From Puniceibacterium antarcticum (GTDB lineage Bacteria; Pseudomonadota; Alphaproteobacteria; Rhodobacterales; Rhodobacteraceae), in the NCBI RefSeq assembly GCF_002760615.1, contig NZ_AWWI01000121.1:62001-126000 (forward strand): a stretch of 64,000 nt of DNA, in the 5' to 3' direction. The position numbers and the translations under genes are program-made. Below the pieces are notes generated by a model. The model was not told the DNA's origin. It did no database searches and saw only the letters and a program-made list of their open reading frames with translations. Below, piece after piece: positions 1 through 8,098 of this stretch. How positions within the stretch are numbered: position 1 is the first letter of the stretch; every line of letters begins with the position of its first letter.

Positions 1-1047
1 GAGCGCGATGGTGAACAAGCCGCCCGCGCCCTTGGGGCAGATTCGCGCCACGCGGTCGTGATAGGGCGAGGATTCGAGGCCCGCGTAGGTTACAGTCTCA
101 ACCGCCGGATGCGTTTCCAGCCAGCCCGCGATCTTGACCGCGTTCTGCACGTGGCGGTCCATCCGCAGCGACAGCGTCTCGATCCCCATCAGCGTGTAAT
201 GCGCCGCCTGTGGGTTCAGCGTCATGCCCAGATCGCGCAGGCCGATGGCAATGGAGTTGAAGGTAAAGGCAAGCGGGCCGAAGGTCTCGTGAAACTTGAG
301 GCCGTGATAGGCGGGCTCGGGTTGCGACAGGGCGGGGAACTTGTCGCTGGCGGACCAGTCGAACTTGCCCGAATCCACCACGCAGCCACCGGTGACGGTG
401 CCGTTGCCGGTCATGTATTTGGTCAGCGAATGCACCACCAGTGTGGCGCCATGTTCGATGGGGCGGCATAGGTAGGGCGTTGCACTCGTGTTGTCGACGA
501 TCAGCGGAATGCCTGCTGCGTCCGAGATCGTGGAGATCGCGTCGAGGTCGGTGATGTAGCCGCCCGGATTGGCAATAGATTCGCAGAACACCGCGCGGGT
601 GTCGTCGTTGATCGCGGCCTTGACGGCAGCGCTGTCGTCAAAATCGACAAATGTCGCAGACCAGCCGAATTTCTTGATCGTCTGGCTGAACTGGGTGACC
701 GTGCCGCCGTAGAGCCGGGTCGAGACGACGACGTTCTTGCCCGGGGACATCAGCGGAAACAGCGCCATGATCTGCGCCGCGTGACCCGAGGAACAGCAAA
801 CCGCGCCGACGCCGCCCTCAAGCGTGGCCACGCGTTCCTGCAGCACCGCAACCGTGGGGTTGGTCAGGCGCGAATAGATATAGCCGACCTCCTGCAGGTT
901 AAACAGTGCGGCGGCATGTTCGGCGTCGCGGAACACATAGGCCGTGGTCTGATAGATCGGCGTCTGCCGCGCGCCCGTGGCGGGGTCGGGGCGTGCCCCC
1001 GCGTGAATCTGCAGCGTGTCAAAGCCGTAGCTGGGTCCGTCAGTCAT
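1..1047 (-). CDS. metY: O-acetylhomoserine aminocarboxypropyltransferase (partial, C-terminus off window)
   Basis: PLP-dependent enzyme of the Cys/Met metabolism family. It would make homocysteine (or methionine/cysteine) from O-acetylhomoserine and sulfide in the cytoplasm. The 349 visible residues start at ATG (complement of 1045-1047), behind a purine-rich GGGAGGAG ribosome site. The N-terminus MTDGPSYGFDTLQIHAG, the motif YIYSRLTNPT and the cofactor-lysine motif VVHSLTKYMTGNG are typical. The family is about 430 residues long, so about 80 C-terminal residues lie to the left of the window. MetZ (O-succinylhomoserine sulfhydrylase) is the main alternative name. The 5' leader shows no SAM-type riboswitch that I can recognise. 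Confidence 0.88.
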   Translation of the reverse strand, partial: MTDGPSYGFDTLQIHAGARPDPATGARQTPIYQTTAYVFRDAEHAAALFNLQEVGYIYSRLTNPTVAVLQERVATLEGGVGAVCCSSGHAAQIMALFPLMSPGKNVVVSTRLYGGTVTQFSQTIKKFGWSATFVDFDDSAAVKAAINDDTRAVFCESIANPGGYITDLDAISTISDAAGIPLIVDNTSATPYLCRPIEHGATLVVHSLTKYMTGNGTVTGGCVVDSGKFDWSASDKFPALSQPEPAYHGLKFHETFGPLAFTFNSIAIGLRDLGMTLNPQAAHYTLMGIETLSLRMDRHVQNAVKIAGWLETHPAVETVTYAGLESSPYHDRVARICPKGAGGLFTIAL

Positions 1048-1122
1048 GATGATCTCCTCCCTTGAAAATACCTGACCCTGTCTAGGCGATAGAGGCGGGC
1101 CGGGCAACGGAGGCGATGCAGG

Positions 1123-1851
1123 CTATTGGTTCTTGAAGGTCACACCGTCGCGCGGCGATCCTTCCTTATAGCCCCAGCCGGTGATCCGGTTCTTTATGGC
1201 CGCAGCGTCCCCTTGCAGGCCAAGTGTTTCGGACAACTCCTGCAGAAAGACTGCGGGGATGTGTGACGCTTCTTCCACATTTACGATGATCGGCGGCGTT
1301 TCCGTGTCCTGAGACAACAATTCAATGGCCTGAATGTAGCGTGTGCCGATGGTCAGCAGATCGCGCAGGGTGCCGTCGAACTGGGCTTGGCGGTGCTGCA
1401 CGGAACAGGCGATCCCCAAGGGATTGCGGGCACAGACCACAAAAATCGGATTGCGCAGATGTTTTCTGAGCGCAGGGATATGTTCAGAGGCACGGGGCAG
1501 CTTGAATCCGCAGCGCGTGTGGCTGGCATTTCGGTCTGCCACCAGATCCACAAACTTCTTTCGGTTGATGAGCGAGACGGGCAGCTAAGTTGCGGGCGGA
1601 ATGGCACCCAGAAAATCCTGATCTTCGAAGTTCTTGGCGCCAAGGTGATGGCCGATAAAATACCCCAGTTCGTAGATGCTGAAGGCCACAAGCGATGTCA
1701 TGCCCCGGGGAGAGCCGCATACAACCAGCGTTTCGTTTCCTATGCGGGACTGGAGCTGTCTGGGATTGATGACGGTCCGTGTCCTGAGGATTTCGAATTC
1801 TGGGTTCATTTTGTTCAGTATGTCTTTGGTTTCAGACCGGTCTTGCGTCAT
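1123..1851 (-). pseudogene. sulfotransferase-like protein interrupted by an in-frame TAG
   Basis: Two leftward open segments, 1851-1585 and 1551-1123, are in the same frame and separated only by one TAG (complement of 1585-1587) and 11 codons. Read through, they make one protein of about 241 residues. The first segment has a P-loop-like PAPS-binding motif (VVCGSPRGMTS, near residue 44). The second has the second nucleotide-binding pattern of sulfotransferases (FVVCARNPLGIACS). Both would be needed for activity, so the gene is probably dead unless the stop is read through or is a sequencing error. Base composition is less G+C-rich than the neighbours, which suggests acquisition. A GTG at 1551 could restart the second half, but that piece would lack the P-loop. 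Confidence 0.6.
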
Positions 1852-2037
1852 GATTGGGCCGTTTTTGGCGGGGACGGGCGCTCAATGCGGGCATGTGTCT
1901 TTGCAGCTCAGTTCCGAACCATCCTCATTTCGCCAAGGATTGTCAAAGCAGGGCGCAGGTTTGCCCGAGGGTCGCATCCGCAGAGCCTGCAGGCGCACCA
2001 ACGCTAGGTGCAAATGGTTAAGAAAGATCCCGCCCCG

Positions 2038-3315
2038 TCAGAACGACAGGCCATCGCGCAGTTTGTTGAGCGGGCCGCGCAGGGTCTGCACCGCCAGGCC
2101 GATGGCGCGGGCGGCAGGGATGATTGCGGGGCTGTCTGCGGGCCAGAGCCTTGCCCCATCTGCCGGATCGACAAGGGTGGCCGCAAAGGCCCGGCCTAGT
2201 ACCGCAGAGGTGGGCACGCCGCGCCCGCAGTAGCCGAGCAGCCCCCAGAGGCCGTCGTCCAGTTCAAAGATCGCGGGGCGCTGTTTGGCAGAAATGCCGA
2301 CGGTTCCGGTCCAGTGATGCCCCCACTGCAGCCCCTGCAGCACCGGGTAGCGTGCGGTCAGCCGTTGGCCTGCCGCGGCAAAGGTTGGTGCAGCAACGCG
2401 GCCCCGGCGCAGTTCCACCAGCCCGCCGGTGATGATGCGCCCGGCGGCATCGACGCGAAAGAACATCGGATCGCGGCGGGTGTCACTGAAATTCACGCCA
2501 GAGGGCAGAACGGCGGCGCGCTGTGCAGGGCTGAGCGGTTCGCTGGCCACCCCATAAGAGGTCATCGGCACGATGCTGGCGCGCATCCGGGCGGGAATTG
2601 CGGCAGTGCCATAGGCATTGGTGGCAAGACCGACCTTGCGGGCTGTGATTGATCCCTGCGGCGTGGTCAGCAGCCACGTGCCGTCTGGCGCGCGTCTCAG
2701 TCCGCTGAGCGGGGTGCGGGTATGAATGGTGACACCTGCGGTCTGCGCGGCCTGCGCCAGCCCGCGCACATAGGCCAGCGGGTTAAGATGGCCACCATCG
2801 CGGTGCAGCCAGCCGCCAAGATAGCCGGGAATGCCGCTGAGGGCTGTGACCTCGTCCGGGCCAAGGAAGGCGCCCGATTTGCCAAGGGCTGCGTATTTTG
2901 CATGCGCGGCGCGTGCCCGCACCAGTCCGGCGGCATCATGTGCGGCATTCAGCCAGCCGTTTTGCACCGGCTCGCAGTCAATTCCAAGCGCGGCGATCTG
3001 ATCGAAGACAAGCCGCCCGGAGTCGCGCAGCAGGTTAAAGCCGTGGCGGGGCAGCGTGTTCTGGTCGAGATAGCCAAAGACGGGGATGCATTGCCCGTGG
3101 TTGCGCCCCGATCCGCCCTGTCCGATCTCACCCGCTTCGATCAGGGCAACAGACAGGCCGCGCCGGGCCAGATCCAGCGCGGCGATTGTGCCGCTGAACC
3201 CGGCCCCGACCAGGGCGACATCCACCGTCAGGCTGGTGTCAAGCGGCGGGGCGTCGGGTGCTGCGGGCGCGCTGAGGGCATAGGGCGGTTCGGTCACGAC
3301 AGCGGGGCAAGTCAT
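2038..3315 (-). CDS. FAD-dependent oxidoreductase (DAO family, PuuB-like)
   Basis: A 425-residue flavoprotein of the D-amino-acid oxidase / glycine oxidase superfamily, closest in feel to gamma-glutamylputrescine oxidases. It would oxidise the C-N bond of an amine or amino acid. A Rossmann dinucleotide motif, VALVGAGFSGTIAALDLARR, lies near residue 34, after an unusually long proline/alanine-rich N-terminus. It is followed by the family pattern GGSGRNHGQ. It overlaps the upstream amidohydrolase by 4 bases, so the two are probably translationally coupled. With an amidohydrolase, an RpiR regulator and a solute-binding protein next door, a role in breakdown of an imported amino compound is likely; the substrate is not known. 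Confidence 0.8.
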   Translation of the reverse strand: MTCPAVVTEPPYALSAPAAPDAPPLDTSLTVDVALVGAGFSGTIAALDLARRGLSVALIEAGEIGQGGSGRNHGQCIPVFGYLDQNTLPRHGFNLLRDSGRLVFDQIAALGIDCEPVQNGWLNAAHDAAGLVRARAAHAKYAALGKSGAFLGPDEVTALSGIPGYLGGWLHRDGGHLNPLAYVRGLAQAAQTAGVTIHTRTPLSGLRRAPDGTWLLTTPQGSITARKVGLATNAYGTAAIPARMRASIVPMTSYGVASEPLSPAQRAAVLPSGVNFSDTRRDPMFFRVDAAGRIITGGLVELRRGRVAAPTFAAAGQRLTARYPVLQGLQWGHHWTGTVGISAKQRPAIFELDDGLWGLLGYCGRGVPTSAVLGRAFAATLVDPADGARLWPADSPAIIPAARAIGLAVQTLRGPLNKLRDGLSF

Positions 3316-4055
3316 AGGTGCAGCTCTGCCCCGGCGAGGCTGGCAAGTGCGCCGCCCAGCCGCGCGGACCAGTTCGCCTGACCCTGCTCAGTCTTCAACA
3401 GGTCATTGCTGACCTCGAATCCGCAGGCGCGGTGGCCGCTGCCCCAGGTGTGGCGGTCCAGCGTATAGACGCCGTCGCGGCCGGAATAGGGCTGGTTGTC
3501 GCCAAAGGCCAGATCGCCCGAGGGGCCAAGCGCGTCCAGCAGGGCATGGGCGAGGCGCGGGGATTCGTTCCAGATTGTTCCGCCATCCCATGGGCGGCGC
3601 TGGCCATCGAAATCCCGGGTGCAGCTGTGCAGCGCAAAGAAGATCGGATCCACATGCCGCGCTGCGATCCGGGTCCAGAGCTGGGTGATTGTCGCGTGAT
3701 AGGGCCAGAAGATCTGATCCTGACGGGTTTTGCGCCGCGCATCGCTGAGCGACAGGTTCCCGGGGATCAACCTGCCTTCGGCATGGGTGAGGATCGAGCG
3801 CGGATCGTCGAGCCAGCGGTTGAGGTCGATCACCAGCCGACTGACAGTGCCCAGGATGACTGGTGCATCCAGCCGCTCTGCCAGCGCACGGGCCAGCGGC
3901 GCAACACCGAGGTCGCAGAAATGGTGGGTGTCGTGCCAATGTTCGGCAAGGCCCAACCCGCCAAAGCGCAGGGGTGTCGAGGTGCCCGCGTGGTCAACCA
4001 CGATCAGCCCGGGAAAGCGTCCCTCGGGGTTCAGCACGATGGGATGTTCAGTCAT
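3312..4055 (-). CDS. N-formylglutamate amidohydrolase family protein
   Basis: A 247-residue predicted zinc amidohydrolase of the HutG-like N-formylglutamate deformylase family. Visible features are VVDHAG near the N-terminus, the FFALHSC segment with its conserved histidine, and NQPYSGRDGVYT near the end. I chose the ATG at 4055, which has AAAGGGTGA upstream. A GTG four codons earlier (4067) would overlap the regulator gene more deeply. The gene overlaps the end of the RpiR gene by 8 bases and the oxidoreductase start by 4 bases, so the three form one leftward operon. No other histidine-degradation (hut) genes are nearby. The real substrate may therefore be another N-acylated or gamma-glutamyl compound. 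Confidence 0.78.
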   Translation of the reverse strand: MTEHPIVLNPEGRFPGLIVVDHAGTSTPLRFGGLGLAEHWHDTHHFCDLGVAPLARALAERLDAPVILGTVSRLVIDLNRWLDDPRSILTHAEGRLIPGNLSLSDARRKTRQDQIFWPYHATITQLWTRIAARHVDPIFFALHSCTRDFDGQRRPWDGGTIWNESPRLAHALLDALGPSGDLAFGDNQPYSGRDGVYTLDRHTWGSGHRACGFEVSNDLLKTEQGQANWSARLGGALASLAGAELHL

Positions 4056-4923
4056 GTTGCGTGTCACCCTTTGGCTGATCGTTGCCTTTGCGCAGCGCTT
4101 CCAGCCGTGCCAGCCGCTGGCGAGCGGTGTCGCGGTCCCGTTCTACCACGGCGGCGATCAGGGCTTCGACCTGGGCGGTGGGCACGACGCGCGATCCGAA
4201 GGGAGAGGCGGAGTCGTCCGGGGCGGTCAGCACCGCCTCGGACAGTGCCGCGATGGGAGAGCGCCAGAAATCTGTCAGCAGGACGATCCGTGCACCTGCC
4301 GCCCGCGCGCCTTTGGCAAAGTGAAGCATCTCTGGCTGATAACGGCGATAGTCGAACAGGATGATCACATCGCGCGGCCCAAGGTCGATCAGCTGGTCAT
4401 AGGCAAAGCCAAGCGACTGGTCGAGCAGCGCCACATTGGCCCGCACCTGACCCAGCTGCAGCGCGAGGCGCTGGGCGAGGTTGCGGCTGTAGCGCCCGCC
4501 AAGCGCCTTGATCGACAGTTTCGGATCGGCCAGCAGATCGGCAATCGCGTCAAATTCGGCCGGTACGACCCGATCCGCCATCCGCCGAAAGCTTTCTGCC
4601 TGCATCAGCAGCACCCGGCGGTACAGATGTTCATCCTGCGGGTCCTGCCCGACGGGCTGTTCAAGCTGCAACAGGGGGGAGCCCAGCTGGCGGTCGACCT
4701 CTTGCCTCACGGCGGTCTGGAAATCCGCAAAGCGCGCGAAGCCAAGTTTGGTGAGGTAGCGCAGCACGGTGGGCCCGCTGACCCCGGCGCGGGTGGCCAG
4801 CGCCTCGACCGTGCCGAGGGCGCTTGTGGGAAAGTTGTCGGCAAAGGCCGAGGCCAGTTTGCGTTCGGCGGCAGAGACGGCCGAATTGCGCAGCAGCGCT
4901 GCAAGGTTTTCAGAATAATCCAT
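4048..4923 (-). CDS. MurR/RpiR family transcriptional regulator
   Basis: A 291-residue regulator with an N-terminal RpiR-type helix-turn-helix (roughly residues 5-80, including VEALATRAGVSGPTVLRYL). A C-terminal SIS phosphosugar-binding-like domain follows, with RYSRNLAQRLALQL and DVIILFDYRRYQPEM. The start is placed at the ATG giving MDYSENLAALL, where family alignments normally begin. Longer versions starting up to 4992 would run into the divergent promoter region. It is first in the leftward operon with the amidohydrolase and FAD oxidase, and it faces the binding-protein gene at 5101. It therefore probably controls both directions from the 4924-5100 interval. The ligand is unknown. Confidence 0.85.
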   Translation of the reverse strand: MDYSENLAALLRNSAVSAAERKLASAFADNFPTSALGTVEALATRAGVSGPTVLRYLTKLGFARFADFQTAVRQEVDRQLGSPLLQLEQPVGQDPQDEHLYRRVLLMQAESFRRMADRVVPAEFDAIADLLADPKLSIKALGGRYSRNLAQRLALQLGQVRANVALLDQSLGFAYDQLIDLGPRDVIILFDYRRYQPEMLHFAKGARAAGARIVLLTDFWRSPIAALSEAVLTAPDDSASPFGSRVVPTAQVEALIAAVVERDRDTARQRLARLEALRKGNDQPKGDTQHD

Positions 4924-5100
4924 GGGGGCGCCAAAAAATCCGACGTGTATTGTTTGATACATATTGACTGATTGCTGAATGCTGCGCAACATTTATTACA
5001 AATGCTCCGACAGGCGACGCAAGATTGCCAGGGCCGGGCGCACCCATCTGGCCGGACGCGCACATGTGTTCGGGCAAAGATCCAACAGGAGAGTCCTCTG

Positions 5101-6798
5101 ATGAAGACATTTGCACTGATGGTCGGAACGGCGCTGTCGCTGCTTCCGATGACTGCCAGCGCAGAGCGCGGCAGCGACGGGGCCTTGCGCATCCTGTACT
5201 GGCAGGCCGCATCGACGATGAACCCCTATCTGTCGGGCATCGCCAAGGAGGTCGAAGCGGCGTCACTGGTGCTGGAACCGCTGGCGCGGTTTGACGAGAC
5301 GGGCGCGCTGGTGCCGATCCTGGCCGAGGATATTCCCACAATCGAAAATGGCGGTGTCAGCGCGGATCTGAAAAAGATCACCTGGCGGTTGCGCGACGGG
5401 CTGCGCTGGTCAGATGGCAGCGCGGTGACGGCGCAGGATGCGATCTTTACCTGGCAATACTGCACGGACGAGGCAAGCGGCTGCGCGGCGCTGTCGCAGT
5501 TCGATGGGGTCGCGGATATTGTGGCGCTGGATGAGCGCACGATCGAGGTGCAGTTTTCTGAACCGAAGCCCTATCCCTACAACGCTTTTGTCAGCTCTGA
5601 AGCGCCGCTTCTGCAAGCGGTCCAGTTTGCAGATTGCACCGGTGCGCGCGTGGCGCAATGCACCGAACAGAATACCCATCCCATCGGTACCGGCCCCTAT
5701 ATGGTCGACGATTTCCGCGCCAATGATGTGATCACCTATGTCCTGAACCCGCAGTATCGCGAGGCGGACAAGCCGGCCTTTGCCACGGTGACCATCAAGG
5801 GCGGTGGTGATCCGTCCTCGGCCGCGCGCGCCGTGTTGCAGACGGGCGAGGTGGATTACGCATGGAACCTGCAGCTTTCGCCGGATGTGCTGACCCAGAT
5901 GTCGGATGGTCCCGGCGAGATGATCACCGGCGATGGTCCGGCGGTGGAATTCCTGTTCCTGAACCAGAGCGATCCTGATCCCGAACTGGGCGAGGCGCGG
6001 TCCACCGCGGCGGGGCGCGCACATCCGTTTCTGAGCGATCCGCGTGTGGGCAAGGCGCTGTCGATGGCCATCGACCGGACCCTGATCGCCGAGACGCTGT
6101 ATGGGGATGCGGGTCAGGCGGGCTGCGCCGTTGTACCTGCGCCGGATCTGTACACGTCGAATGCCAATGATGGCTGCGTGGTCCAAGACCTGGAGGGTGC
6201 CAAGGCGCTGCTGGATGCGGCAGGCTGGAGCGACAGCGATGGTGACGGGGTGCGGGACAAGGATGGCAGGCCGCTGTCGATCCTGTTCCAGACCTCGACC
6301 AATGGCGTGCGTCAGGACAGTCAGGCGATGATCAAGGATTGGTGGGGCCAGATCGGCGTGGAAACCGAGCTGCGCAACATCGACGCCTCGGTCTTTTTCG
6401 GCGCGGACCCCGGGTCACCGGACACGCGGCAGAAGTTCTTTGCCGATGTTCAGATGTATACCGACAATTCCAAGGGGCAGGACCCCGAGGCATTTCTGGG
6501 CAACTGGAGCTGCGCGAACATCCCGTCCCCCGAAACGCAGTGGCAGGGCAACAATATCCAGCGTTTCTGCTCGGACGCGTATGAGGCGCTGATCACGGAG
6601 TTCCGCACGGCGGCGTCGCTGGAAGCGCGGGGCGAGATCGCGCGCAAGATGAATGATCTGCTGATCGAGTCCTATTCCATCGTGCCGCTGATCCATCGCC
6701 GTATCATTTCTGGCAAGGCCAGAACGCTGGCCGGGGTGCGGATGAACAGTTGGGACAGCCAGATCTGGAACATCGCTGACTGGTATCGCGCCAAGTGA
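5101..6798 (+). CDS. ABC transporter substrate-binding protein, peptide/family 5
   Basis: A 565-residue periplasmic binding protein of the DppA/OppA family (SBP_bac_5). The start is the ATG after AACAGGAGAGTCC. It gives a clear signal peptide (MKTFALMVGTALSLLPMTASA, then ERG). The family core is visible as LEPLARFDETGALVPILAE, WRLRDGLRWSDGSAVTAQD and VGKALSMAIDRTLIAE. Such genes normally head operons with two permeases and one or two ATPases. Here the next gene is convergent and unrelated, so this is an orphan binding protein that must borrow a membrane complex or has lost it. The divergent RpiR operon suggests joint regulation. Confidence 0.88.
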   Translation: MKTFALMVGTALSLLPMTASAERGSDGALRILYWQAASTMNPYLSGIAKEVEAASLVLEPLARFDETGALVPILAEDIPTIENGGVSADLKKITWRLRDGLRWSDGSAVTAQDAIFTWQYCTDEASGCAALSQFDGVADIVALDERTIEVQFSEPKPYPYNAFVSSEAPLLQAVQFADCTGARVAQCTEQNTHPIGTGPYMVDDFRANDVITYVLNPQYREADKPAFATVTIKGGGDPSSAARAVLQTGEVDYAWNLQLSPDVLTQMSDGPGEMITGDGPAVEFLFLNQSDPDPELGEARSTAAGRAHPFLSDPRVGKALSMAIDRTLIAETLYGDAGQAGCAVVPAPDLYTSNANDGCVVQDLEGAKALLDAAGWSDSDGDGVRDKDGRPLSILFQTSTNGVRQDSQAMIKDWWGQIGVETELRNIDASVFFGADPGSPDTRQKFFADVQMYTDNSKGQDPEAFLGNWSCANIPSPETQWQGNNIQRFCSDAYEALITEFRTAASLEARGEIARKMNDLLIESYSIVPLIHRRIISGKARTLAGVRMNSWDSQIWNIADWYRAK

Positions 6799-6804
6799 CG
6801 CGTG

Positions 6805-6834
6805 GCCGGGGTCCTTTGTAATGAGGGCCCCGGC
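6805..6834. terminator. intergenic hairpin between convergent genes
   Basis: A 10-bp stem (GCCGGGGTCC paired with GGGCCCCGGC, one G-T wobble) with a 10-base loop lies 7 bases after the binding-protein stop codon and before the convergent hydrolase. There is no T-tract, so it may be a weak terminator or a 3'-end stabiliser. Its position right after the binding-protein gene marks the end of that transcription unit and agrees with the absence of permease genes. Confidence 0.5.
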
Positions 6835-6857
6835 GCGGCTGAGGGTGGCAGCAGTCT

Positions 6858-7550
6858 TCAGAGTGTGATGGGCGACATCACCTGAGGTTCAACGACGTCG
6901 ACGCCGGGCAGTTCGCGCACCAGCAGGTCTGCGGATTGTTCGAGCAGCGGGAAGGTGCGGTAATGGCAGGGGATCAGCGTCTTGAAGTCAAAAAAGGTTT
7001 TGGCGGCATAAGCGGCGCGGCGCATGTCCATGGTGAAATGCCCGCCTGCGCAGAGAATGCCGATATCGGGTTGGTGCAGCGCCTGGAACACCCCCATGTC
7101 GGCCATCACATCGGTGTCCCCCGAAACATAGATTGTGTGCCCTTCGCCGGAAATCATGAAGCCGCATTCGCTGCCCGTGACCTGCGGGCCGCCGGGGGTC
7201 GAGATCGATGTGGAATGCGTGGCATGAACCATGGTCACGCTGACATCGCCCAGGGAAACCGTGCCGCCCTTGTTGAAGCCGACAACCTCGATCCCTTCGG
7301 TGGCTTCCCAATGGCTCATGAGGTCATATTGGCCAACCACCGGGATGCCGGCCTTTTTCGCCAGCGGCAGCACGTCAGCCGCGTGATCGCCATGGGCATG
7401 GGTCAGCAGGATATGTGTCGCGCCGTCGGTTGCTGCGGCGTGCTGATCTTCGGGCAGCATGGGATTGCCATTGAGCCAGGGATCAAGCAGCAGCACCTGC
7501 CCTGCAATTTCAATGCGAAAGCCGCTGTGGCCGAGCCAGATGATGTTCAT
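6858..7550 (-). CDS. metal-dependent hydrolase, UPF0173 / metallo-beta-lactamase fold
   Basis: A 230-residue cytoplasmic protein of the UPF0173 (UlaG-like) branch of the metallo-beta-lactamase superfamily. The metal-binding signature ILLTHAHGDHAADV lies near residue 48. GHSGFRIE and LLDPWLNGNP at the N-terminus and IYVSGDTDVM in the middle are typical of the family. The length is normal (about 225-235). The physiological substrate of this family is not settled; hydrolysis of an ester or lactone bond is inferred only. It is transcribed alone, convergent with the binding-protein gene. Confidence 0.85.
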   Translation of the reverse strand: MNIIWLGHSGFRIEIAGQVLLLDPWLNGNPMLPEDQHAAATDGATHILLTHAHGDHAADVLPLAKKAGIPVVGQYDLMSHWEATEGIEVVGFNKGGTVSLGDVSVTMVHATHSTSISTPGGPQVTGSECGFMISGEGHTIYVSGDTDVMADMGVFQALHQPDIGILCAGGHFTMDMRRAAYAAKTFFDFKTLIPCHYRTFPLLEQSADLLVRELPGVDVVEPQVMSPITL

Positions 7551-7624
7551 GGGGAACTGTCCTTTGTGATGTTTGCACCGCAGGTAAGTATGATCTGGTC
7601 TTCGGGCAAGTCGAGAGCAGCGCC

Positions 7625-7674
7625 GTGAGGGGCCAGCCCCTCACACTCCCCGGGATATTTAGGGGCAGATGAAA
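7625..7674. repeat. Rhodobacterales-type intergenic repeat, copy 1
   Basis: A perfect 9-bp hairpin (GTGAGGGGC / GCCCCTCAC, CA loop, 7625-7644) is followed by CCCCGGGATATTT and GGGGCAGATGAA. The same architecture occurs at about 60926-60984 in this window. From general experience, elements with this gggatattt core are dispersed in intergenic DNA of many Rhodobacterales. Here it sits between the leftward hydrolase and rightward gatC. Confidence 0.65.
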
Positions 7675-7810
7675 CCAGAAAAGGGAACGCAGGGGGCGTG
7701 ATTTGCAGCGGCACGTGGTTTTGGCGGGCCAGATGCTTGCGGGCGGCGCCGGGCACGGGTAAACGCATCTTTCAAGAGCACACGTCCGAGTTCAGACCAA
7801 AGAGGCCCCC

Positions 7811-8098
7811 ATGTCCATTGACGTAGAGACCGCCGCCCGCGTGGCCAAGCTGGCCCGTATCAAGGTGGCTGAAGACGCCCTGCCGGCGCTTGCCGAAGAG
7901 TTCAACACCATTCTGGGGTTCATAGAGCAGCTTGGGGAGGTGGATGTTGACGGGGTCGAACCGATGGTGTCGGTCACGCCGATGCGCCTGCCGCGCCGGC
8001 AGGACGGGGTAACGGATGGCGGGATGCAGGACAAGATCCTGGCCAACGCGCCCGATGCCCGCGAAGGATTCTTTGCCGTACCGAAGGTGGTGGAATGA
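7811..8098 (+). CDS. gatC: Asp-tRNA(Asn)/Glu-tRNA(Gln) amidotransferase subunit C
   Basis: A 95-residue GatC, the small stabilising subunit of the GatCAB transamidase that converts misacylated Glu-tRNA(Gln) and Asp-tRNA(Asn) to Gln- and Asn-tRNA. The N-terminus [17 protein letters not shown], the central [11 protein letters not shown] and the C-terminal segment [20 protein letters not shown] are family hallmarks, and the length is standard. It overlaps gatA by 4 bases, which fits stoichiometric co-translation. gatB is not in this window, as often happens in alphaproteobacteria. Confidence 0.95.
   Translation: MSIDVETAARVAKLARIKVAEDALPALAEEFNTILGFIEQLGEVDVDGVEPMVSVTPMRLPRRQDGVTDGGMQDKILANAPDAREGFFAVPKVVE

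Noticed and set aside
1048-1122. SAM riboswitch before the O-acetylhomoserine sulfhydrylase gene
   Set aside because: The leader is only about 75 bases and I could not find the conserved cores of the SAM-II, SAM-V or SAM/SAH classes.
7547-7768. Leftward 73-codon frame upstream of the metal-dependent hydrolase
   Set aside because: It is largely a translation of the intergenic repeat and has no ribosome site or domain.
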